DNA of 8,576 bases from Candidatus Zhuqueibacterota bacterium (lineage in GTDB: Bacteria; Zhuqueibacterota; Zhuqueibacteria; Zhuqueibacterales; Zhuqueibacteraceae). Each line of letters opens with the position of its first letter. Positions within the stretch are counted from its first letter, which is position 1. A program made the translations under genes and the position numbers. This document shows, in pieces, positions 1-6,800 of this stretch. The notes beneath the pieces are model-generated. The model did no database searches. It was not told the DNA's origin and saw only the letters and a program-made list of their open reading frames with translations. The DNA lies in the NCBI GenBank assembly GCA_013361015.1, contig JABWAN010000164.1:1-8576 (forward strand), given 5' to 3'.

Positions 1-1
1 C

Positions 2-3000
2 AGCGAAGTGGTCTTGCGCAATACGCAAGAGGCCGCATGGCTGCAGTATCCGTTAAAGAACGGCAAAGTTATTGTGACTACCCTGACCTACGGTTGGGGC
101 GGCCAAGGAGCACGGGGCAATCCCCTAATGAATCTCGTGGATTATGCCTGGTATTTAAGCACCATTTCCAACGTCTCGTGGCTTTCGATTGCGCCCACTT
201 CGGGTACGGTTTCAGCCGGCAACGAACTGGCGTTAACTGCAACCTTCGACGCCTCCGGTTTGGACGGCGGGCTTCATTCTGCGAAGGTGTTATTCACGAG
301 CAACGATCCGCTTCACAATCCATTGGAGGTGCCGGCATTCCTGCAGGTCACCGGCGCTCCCGTCATTGTGCTTTCGGATTCGGGTTTGTTTTTCGGACCG
401 GTGTTTTTGGGTGGAAGCAAAACTCAAACGCTGACGGTGTCGAACGAGGGCACGGACACTTTGCGCGTAAGCAATATTGCCGCGGGCACGAGCTTCTTCA
501 CAGCCGTGCCAACGGTCTTCAAGCTTGCGCCCGAACAAGAGCAACTTGTGACCGTGCGCTTTGCGCCGACCGCGCTTGGTGAGGTTTCCGATCAATTGAC
601 CATTAGCAGCAATGCCGCAAATCTTCCGCAAGCTTTCGTCGCGCTTTCCGGCTCCGGCATCGCGCCGCCTGTGATTGCAGTCGCGCCCGATTCCATCACG
701 TTTCTGCTCGATACCGATCAAACCGGTACGGAAGTATTGACTATAACCAACAATGGCGGTAGCCCGCTGACCTTCGAGATTCACGACGAAGAGGCGAACG
801 CCGCGGCCTTGGCCGCGGCAGGTGCGGGCGAGAAACTCTATTGGACCAACGTGGGTGGGAGCTTTCCTCCGACGCAAATCCGGCGCAGCAACTTGGACGG
901 CAGTGAAGTCGAGACGATTTTCTCCGGCACTGGCAACGTGCGCGGTCTCGCTATCGACGATCAACACGATCGCGTCTATTGGTGTGATTCATTCCGCCGC
1001 GAGGTTTATTCCAGCACGCTCGCGGGCGACAGCGTCAAAGCGTTGGTGAGCAATCTCAATTTTCCTTTGGACATCGCTTTGGATGTGCCGAATGGCAAAA
1101 TGTACTGGACGGATCTGAATAACGGCACGATTAGCCGCGCCAATCTTGACGGCACCGAAGTAAAGGTGCTCATTGTCGGCATGGCGAACCAATTCACCGA
1201 TAGCGAGGAGGACGTACAGCGCGCCGCGGCACTGGCCAATAATGCCAATGCGAACGCCGTGCTCAACGGGCCGTTTGGCCTTGCGCTGGATTTGCAGAAC
1301 GGCAAAATTTATTGGACAGAACTTTTCGGCGGCCGCATTGGCCGGGCCAACTTGGACGGCAGCAGTGTCGAAACGTTTCTGTTCGCGAGCAGCCCGCGCG
1401 GTGTTCGCGTCGACGCTGCCGGCGGCAAACTCTATTTTCTTGAGTCCGGCACCGATCGCGTCAAACGCGCCAATCTCGCCGACGGCTCAAATGTGGAAAC
1501 GTTGGTGACGTTGCCTTCGGCTGCTTTGCTCGAATTGCTCGAGCTGGATTTGCGCGCACAAAAAATGTATTGGACCGACTTCGGTCTCGACAATATTCAG
1601 CGCGCCAGTTTCAACGGCAGCAGCCTCGAGGTGGTACAGCAATCGCCGAACTCGATCGATTCGTATGGAATTGCCGTAGCGAGTGCGGGCTGGCTCTCCG
1701 AAGTTCCGCCACGCGGGACGGTCGCTCCGGGTGCGAGTGCGAGCGTTGCCGTCACGGCTGATCCCAAAGGCCTCTCCACCGGCAACTATGCCGCAAATAT
1801 TTTTATTGCGTCGAACGATCCGGTTGACAGTGTAACCGTTGTGCCGGTGCGCTTGCGCGTGCGTTCGAGTGACGTGCTCATCGCGGTCGCCGATACGACG
1901 AACGGCGTGCCGAATGACACCGTGTCCGTGCCGGTCACCTTGGATTTCAGCAGCCCGATTGCATTGAATGGTCTGCAGGCTGCACTCAAGCTTTCAAATC
2001 CGTCACTCGTGTTTGTCGGCTTTACGCCCGGCCCGATTGTGCCCGGTGGATTGAGCGTGCAAGCGCCGGCGGCGGATAGTTTGAGCATCTCTTTCACCGG
2101 TGCAGCCGGTCAATATCTCAACCAAAGCGGATTGCTCGCAACGCTGCAATTACAAGTGGCGAGCAATGCCACGCCGGGACAAGTCACGAGCTTGTGCTTC
2201 TTTAGCTTGAGCGCTGTGGATAGCGCCGGCAACTCACCTTCGTTTGCGGGCAAGAACGGCTTGTTCATCGCGCGCAAAGCGCCGGAAGTGAGCGGCAACG
2301 TCAAATACGCGCGCGTGTCGGGCGGCGGCAATGCTGCGAAACCCGTGGCCGGACTCTCGGCAGTGCTCTCGCGCAATGGTGTTGTGTTGCAAGAGCAAGT
2401 GACGAACAGCACGGGCAACTATGCTTTGCTCGGCATTTTGCCGCGCACCAATTATCGCGTGGAGTTGCATCGACAAAGCGGCGGGCTTGGTTCTGCAGTC
2501 ACACCCACGGATGCGTTGCTCGCGTTCAATGCTTATTTGGGAACCATCACTCTCTCCGGTTCGCAAAGCTTGGCCGCAGACGTTGACGGCGACCTGGCAA
2601 TTGCACCGGGCGATGCGCTCACCATCTTCAATCGTTTTCTTGGCGTGATCAATCAATATCCGGTGGAAGATTGGCGCGCGTTTCCAGCGAGCTATGCTAT
2701 CGATACAAATGTGGAAGCGTGGAAGAGCGCGCCCGACGGTATCGAGTATCCGGTGCTGAACTCCGATCAACTCAATCAAGATTATGTTGCACTCGTGCGC
2801 GGCGACGTCGATTTGAACTGGGCGACGGCTGCCGGCGCCGCGAATGCTTTGATAACAGACACACAGAACAATGAGTCTGGCGCCGGCGCCGTGATTTTCC
2901 AATTCGCAGAAGCGCGTGCATTAGCCGGCACGGATAAAATCGTTCTGCCGATTAGGTTGAGCGGCACAGCGTTGGAACGCGGCCTCTATGCGTTCGGCGG

Positions 3001-3685
3001 CGAAGTGCAATACTCCGCGGAACAATTGGAAATCACCGCGGTGCACTGGGGTGAAGTAGTGCCGCAGCAAGAGTTCCGCACGAGCTACGCGCTCACCCAA
3101 GAATCCGTTTCCGCGGAAGAAAGCGGCGCAACCTCAACCCAAAAACTCCTTGGGCGTTTGCGCTTCGGCGGCTTTGCCTCAGCCACCAACGCGATTCGCC
3201 ACAGTGGTGTGTTGTTGGAGCTGGAAGCGAGAATCTCGGGCAATCTTTTGGCAGGCACGGCTTTGTCGGTGCAATTGTGCGAGGCTTCGGCTGCAACCGG
3301 CGCAGGCTCACCTGCAACCCAAGCCGGAGCGAGTTTCGAGGCGGCGCACGTGACCGTGCAACAAAACGCGCAACTCATGCTCGCACCGCCGGCGTCGTTC
3401 GCGTTGCACAGCAATTATCCGAATCCCTTCAATCCGACCACGGAGATTCGCTATCAATTGCCCGAACCGGCAACCGTGACTTTGGTGATTTACAACACGC
3501 TGGGCCAGAGGGTGCGTACGCTGGTTAGTTCGGAAAAGCAAGTGGGTGGATATTATCGCGTCACGTGGGATGGTAGAAATGAAATGCAGAAAGTGGTCAC
3601 GGCCGGCGTGTATTTCTATCATCTCGACGCCCAAGCCGCGAGCACGAAGTTCCAGCGGACGCGGAAGATGATGATGTTGAAATAA
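2..3685 (+). CDS. Large T9SS-exported multidomain surface protein, 5'-truncated (YWTD propeller, cohesin-like, dockerin-like)
   Basis: The frame is open through the left edge, so the true start lies upstream; GTG at 8 is only the first possible start inside the window. Residues below count from that GTG (1225 residues to the TAA). Residues 1-50 look like the end of an amidotransferase/ThuA-like domain (weak). Residues 56-116 are an Ig/BACON-like segment (WLS, GTV, SNDP, VP landmarks). Residues 117-218 are a HYDIN/ASH-like domain. Residues 222-262 and 560-619 look like two halves of another Ig-like domain, with a YWTD beta-propeller (276-558) between them. Residues 622-756 are cohesin-like, 757-825 a carboxypeptidase-regulatory or CnaB-like beta segment, 831-880 dockerin-like, about 961-1095 a weaker cohesin-like region, and 1127-1225 the T9SS sorting domain. 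No catalytic site is visible in the window. The likely role is binding or scaffolding at the cell surface. The signal peptide would be upstream and cannot be seen. The gene precedes a second T9SS protein on the same strand. Confidence 0.93.
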   Translation, partial: SEVVLRNTQEAAWLQYPLKNGKVIVTTLTYGWGGQGARGNPLMNLVDYAWYLSTISNVSWLSIAPTSGTVSAGNELALTATFDASGLDGGLHSAKVLFTSNDPLHNPLEVPAFLQVTGAPVIVLSDSGLFFGPVFLGGSKTQTLTVSNEGTDTLRVSNIAAGTSFFTAVPTVFKLAPEQEQLVTVRFAPTALGEVSDQLTISSNAANLPQAFVALSGSGIAPPVIAVAPDSITFLLDTDQTGTEVLTITNNGGSPLTFEIHDEEANAAALAAAGAGEKLYWTNVGGSFPPTQIRRSNLDGSEVETIFSGTGNVRGLAIDDQHDRVYWCDSFRREVYSSTLAGDSVKALVSNLNFPLDIALDVPNGKMYWTDLNNGTISRANLDGTEVKVLIVGMANQFTDSEEDVQRAAALANNANANAVLNGPFGLALDLQNGKIYWTELFGGRIGRANLDGSSVETFLFASSPRGVRVDAAGGKLYFLESGTDRVKRANLADGSNVETLVTLPSAALLELLELDLRAQKMYWTDFGLDNIQRASFNGSSLEVVQQSPNSIDSYGIAVASAGWLSEVPPRGTVAPGASASVAVTADPKGLSTGNYAANIFIASNDPVDSVTVVPVRLRVRSSDVLIAVADTTNGVPNDTVSVPVTLDFSSPIALNGLQAALKLSNPSLVFVGFTPGPIVPGGLSVQAPAADSLSISFTGAAGQYLNQSGLLATLQLQVASNATPGQVTSLCFFSLSAVDSAGNSPSFAGKNGLFIARKAPEVSGNVKYARVSGGGNAAKPVAGLSAVLSRNGVVLQEQVTNSTGNYALLGILPRTNYRVELHRQSGGLGSAVTPTDALLAFNAYLGTITLSGSQSLAADVDGDLAIAPGDALTIFNRFLGVINQYPVEDWRAFPASYAIDTNVEAWKSAPDGIEYPVLNSDQLNQDYVALVRGDVDLNWATAAGAANALITDTQNNESGAGAVIFQFAEARALAGTDKIVLPIRLSGTALERGLYAFGGEVQYSAEQLEITAVHWGEVVPQQEFRTSYALTQESVSAEESGATSTQKLLGRLRFGGFASATNAIRHSGVLLELEARISGNLLAGTALSVQLCEASAATGAGSPATQAGASFEAAHVTVQQNAQLMLAPPASFALHSNYPNPFNPTTEIRYQLPEPATVTLVIYNTLGQRVRTLVSSEKQVGGYYRVTWDGRNEMQKVVTAGVYFYHLDAQAASTKFQRTRKMMMLK
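833..1681 (+). other. Six-motif YWTD (LDL-receptor class B) beta-propeller in gene 1
   Basis: Residues 276-558 of gene 1 carry six regularly spaced motifs: LYWTN (277), VYWCD (323), MYWTD (365), IYWTE (434), LYFLE (475) and MYWTD (520). Most are followed by the usual I-x-R-[AS]-N-L-D-G-[ST]-x-V-E strand and preceded by a G-[LI]-A-[LI]-D strand. Six motifs fit the known six-bladed fold of this family. Motif 2 has Cys and motif 5 has FLE in place of WTD. Spacing is 41-46 residues except between motifs 3 and 4, where it is 69. Such propellers normally bind proteins or ligands; no enzyme site is evident. Confidence 0.88.
1871..2275 (+). other. Cohesin-like module in gene 1
   Basis: Residues 622-756 begin with an I-A-V-A-D-T strand, then P-x-D-T-V-S-V-P-V, a long L-x-A-A-L strand, G-F-T-P-G-P-I-V-P and G-L-L-A-T-L. 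This pattern is typical of the cohesin/cellulosome-anchoring beta-sandwich family. The same landmarks occur in both modules of gene 2. In cellulosomes cohesins bind dockerins; in FCB surface proteins the binding role is often unproven. Confidence 0.72.
2498..2647 (+). other. Dockerin-like duplicated calcium-binding module in gene 1
   Basis: Residues 831-880 contain two copies of a helix with pattern D-A-L-x-x-F-N-x-[FY]-L-G (835-845 and 869-880). The second follows a canonical calcium loop DVDGDLAIAPGD (858-869) with Asp at loop positions 1, 3, 5 and 12. The first helix follows V-T-P-T and lacks a recognisable loop. A further GDVDLNW (932-938) resembles the segment that often follows this module in FCB proteins. 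Type I dockerins have two such loop-helix units and bind cohesins. Calling it dockerin-like is well supported; its partner is unknown. Confidence 0.72.
3386..3682 (+). other. T9SS type A C-terminal sorting domain of gene 1
   Basis: Residues 1127-1225 have the landmarks of the Por-secretion-tail / FlgD-Ig-like family: S-F-x-L-x-S-NYPNPFNPTT-x-I, then V-x-L-x-I-Y-N-x-L-G-Q-x-V-R-T-L-V, G-x-Y-x-V-x-W-D-G-R-N, a T-A-G-V-Y-F-Y strand and a basic K-M-M-M-L-K end. In the family this domain guides the protein through the type IX machinery at the outer membrane and is usually cleaved there. Confidence 0.9.
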
Positions 3686-3694
3686 GTCCCATAT

Positions 3695-3727
3695 AAGTGC
3701 CACGCACTTCGTAAGTGCGTGGCGCTT
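3695..3727. repeat. 15-bp inverted repeat (hairpin) between genes 1 and 2
   Basis: The left arm AAGTGCCACGCACTT (3695-3709) pairs with AAGTGCGTGGCGCTT (3713-3727) around a three-base CGT loop. All pairs are Watson-Crick except one T-G wobble, and the inner 11 bp are perfect. It lies 9 bases after the stop of gene 1 and 35 bases before the start of gene 2. There is no T-run after it on either strand, so it is not a canonical intrinsic terminator. It could stabilise the mRNA end, weakly terminate, or be a copy of a dispersed palindromic (REP-like) element. The structure is certain; the role is not. Confidence 0.8.
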
Positions 3728-3752
3728 GCAATGAGTGAAAAACCGCGGTAAC

Positions 3753-3756
3753 GAGG
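3753..3756 (+). promoter_or_regulatory. Ribosome binding site of gene 2
   Basis: GAGG lies six bases before the ATG at 3763 and is a reasonable Shine-Dalgarno match. It supports 3763 as the start despite the rather long polar region before the signal-peptide core. Confidence 0.6.
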
Positions 3757-3762
3757 ATTGCC

Positions 3763-3870
3763 ATGGAAAAAATAAATTCTTCTGAAGCGAGACCTTGCGT
3801 GGATCGGCGGTGGCGCAATGTCTTTTCTGCTCTGCTCCTCTTGCTTTGTTTTTGTGCGCCGGCCTTTGCG
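3763..3870 (+). other. Signal peptide of gene 2
   Basis: Residues 1-36 have a basic stretch D-R-R-W-R-N, a hydrophobic core F-S-A-L-L-L-L-L-C-F-C and an A-P-A-F-A end before Q37, a typical signal peptidase I site. The n-region of about 19 residues is longer than usual. The cysteines at 29 and 31 are not in a lipobox context. Confidence 0.85.
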
Positions 3871-6800
3871 CAGAAAGCAAAGCTGGGCTATCTCATTGAT
3901 CGAACCCGGCGTCCACTTGCCCTCACCGGCGAAGAAGCAGTGAGCGCGTTGCCGCGCCTCGCGAAGCCGCACTCGGGTTATTCCAGCAACGCTGTTGGCC
4001 CAGGCTTTTTTCTCATGCAATCTTATTATGACTATGGCTCAAACGGCGGCGTGCTCACGAATATCGAGCGCAATGATGACGGCACGATGGCGATTGGCAG
4101 AATGGCGGCATTCGACCCCGCTACGAATGATCGCGGGACTTATTTTTGGTACTTTGATGGTTACTTTTGGAATTTCTATTATCGCGTTGAGCAAATTCGT
4201 CGTGGCTGGTCGAATATCGCAGCAATGGCGGATAATCGCAATGTCGTTGTTTCGCATGTTGCCAACGAAGTCAATATCGACGCTTTGCAGGGCTTTGGCA
4301 TTTGGACGAGCAATATCACCGGCTTTGCCACTCCCACGCAAGCCTATTGGCCGCGCCTCACCGTCGACGGCGCGAACAATATCATTGTCTGTTCAAGCGC
4401 CAATGGCACGGTCGCCGGCATCTTTGCGAACAAAGAAATTGCCATCTCGCGCGACGAAGGTTTCACTTGGGCGCATCAACTTCTGCTGCCCGATACTAGT
4501 GTGCGCATCCCGCAATTCAATGCGGATGATCAAGCGATCGACAGCTACGGCAATCAAATCGCTGTCGCAGTGTCGGAATTTGGCGGCGACATTCACCTCT
4601 GGGAGAGTGCGAACAACGGTAGCACATGGACGTACCGAAATCTCACCAACTATCCGCGCGATATTCCCATCGGCGAAACAGCCAACCGGCCATATCGCGC
4701 TTGCGAGGCGATTTATGATGATGCCGGCCAGCTTCACATTTTTTGGGAGGCGTTGCTCGCTTCGCAAGATAGTTCGGGCACAGAGTTGGAGCTGTTCGAG
4801 AGTCGCAGCGTCGGCATACAACATTGGAGCGAAGCCACGGGAATCCAACAAGTGGTCTCATGGTCCGATATTCCGAATTCGGCTTTTGAGTCGGATGAAG
4901 CTCTATTCCGTGCGGGCGACGTGTTTACTCAGGTAAATGCGATTTCCACGCTCACCATGCAACCCCAAGCCGGCGTGGATCGCGACGGCACGCTCTATCT
5001 GCTCTTTGCTGCTTTGCGCCCGCTCGATTATGATCCGGTTGATTCCACGCATTACACGGATGTTTACGCGATTGGCTCTGCCGACGACGGCGCAACTTGG
5101 GGCGAGGTGGTGAATATCACGGACACGCCGCAGTCGGAAGATTTGTGGGCTTCGCTTGCGGATGAAGTGGATGATAGCTTGCGCTTTGTCTATCAATCCG
5201 ACGGCGAGACCGGCAACAGCATTCACGGCGGCGGCGCAGCGCCGACGAATTTGTTCTACTATGCGTTTCCCAAAAGCAAAATCCCGTTGCAATCTGTGGC
5301 GCAGATCACGGTCGCTACAGCCGACACGTTGATTGGTTTTCCCGATGCCGTCGTTGCAGTGCCCATCAATTTGGCGCTCGAGGGCAATCACGTTTCGGCA
5401 TTGGGCGCAGCCTTGAAGGCCACGAATCACAATTTGATCTACGAAGGCTTCACGCCCGGCCCGATCTTGCCGCCGAACGCGACCTTTTCCGTGCAAGCGC
5501 TTGCGACAGACAGCGTGCGTTTCGCATTCGCGGATTTCGGCAGCGGGCCGGTCACACAAGACGGCTTGCTTGCCACTCTGCGATTTCGCGTGGATAAAAA
5601 CGCCTTCGCTGGCAGCGTCTCCGAATTGCGCTTCAGTGAAGTTTCTGCTTCGAATGCCAACTTGCAAACCGTGCGCGTGCGCAGCAATATTGGTAAGGTC
5701 AACATTCAAGTGCATGACGCGATGATTGCGATTCCCGATACGCTCATCGGTGCGCCCGGCGACACGGTTGCAGTACCCGTGTATTTGGCGGCTGCCAGCA
5801 ATGAAATTTCCGCGCTCGGGGCAGCGCTGAAAGCGAGCGGCAGCATTCTGCAATTTGTGCATTTCACGCCCGGAGATATTATTCCCGGCGCAACGTTTCT
5901 AGTAAATGCGCTCAGTCCGGACAGCGTGCGGCTTGCGTATGTCGATTTCGGCGGCGGCCCCATCGTGCACGACGGCGTTTTGGCGAATCTCTATTTCGTG
6001 ATCGCAAACACCGCGCAGGATGGCGCCAGCGCAGATTTAAATTTCAGCGGCGTTTCTGCCTCGCGCGCAAATCATGAAAATTTGCCCATACAAAGCCAGT
6101 CCGGCAAAGTTACCACGAAAATTTTGGCGGGAAAGATTTCCGGTGCACTCTTCGAAGACGTAAATGGCAACGGTCAGCGTGAGGCCAACGAACCGGTCTT
6201 GGCAGGCCGCAGCGTGAAACTAACCGGCGGCGGCGTGACCCGCGCCGATACCACCGACACGTTTGGAAATTTCTTCTTTGCCAATGTTGCACCGAACCGC
6301 TATCAGCTCACACAAGTATTGCCGTCGAAGTGGGTGCAATCCTTTCCGCAGCGAGTTGCTCATGAGTTTGATGTTGCCGCGGGAGCCGATTTGAATTTTG
6401 ATTTTGGCAGTTGGCAATACGCGACGATAAGCGGCACGGTCTGGAACGACGTCAACGCGAACCACAAAAGAGAGGCGAACGAGCCAGGTTTGAGCAAGTG
6501 GCTGCTGACGTTGAACGGCGTCTTACCGGGCGGTCGAACGAGCAATCAAACGCTTTCGACTTCTCGCGTGGGCCGCTTTCAAGCCCTGCAATTGGGGCCC
6601 GGCCAGTATCAATTGAGCCAAAAACTGCCGCCGCTTTGGACGCAGACTTTTCCGAGCACCCAGGATTATAGCTTCGTGCTCACTTCGGGCCTCACACGCG
6701 ATTCACTCGATTTTGGCGCGTTCAACATACGCATCGACACCGAGGATTCACTCGCAAAGAATTGGGCGGAAGGATTTTCGCCCATACCGGAATCGTTTAT

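Noticed and set aside
8..10. GTG as the true start of gene 1
   Set aside because: The frame is already open to the left edge, no ribosome site or signal peptide is present, and the sequence starts in the middle of a domain.
3699..3740. Canonical intrinsic terminator after gene 1
   Set aside because: The stem is strong but the following bases (GCGCTTGCAATGAG) have no T-run.
3841..3870. Lipoprotein signal in gene 2
   Set aside because: Cysteines 29 and 31 are in the hydrophobic core, not after an L-[AS]-[GA] lipobox, and an A-F-A signal peptidase I site follows.
3763..5277. Active sialidase
   Set aside because: Asp-boxes are present but I cannot locate the arginine triad, Tyr/Glu pair or acid/base Asp; the fold is shared by many non-enzymes.
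4903..5862. Minus-strand open frame of 319 codons
   Set aside because: It lies opposite the cohesin-like part of gene 2. Its translation is rich in Arg, His and Cys without domain pattern, as expected for the shadow of a GC-rich gene.
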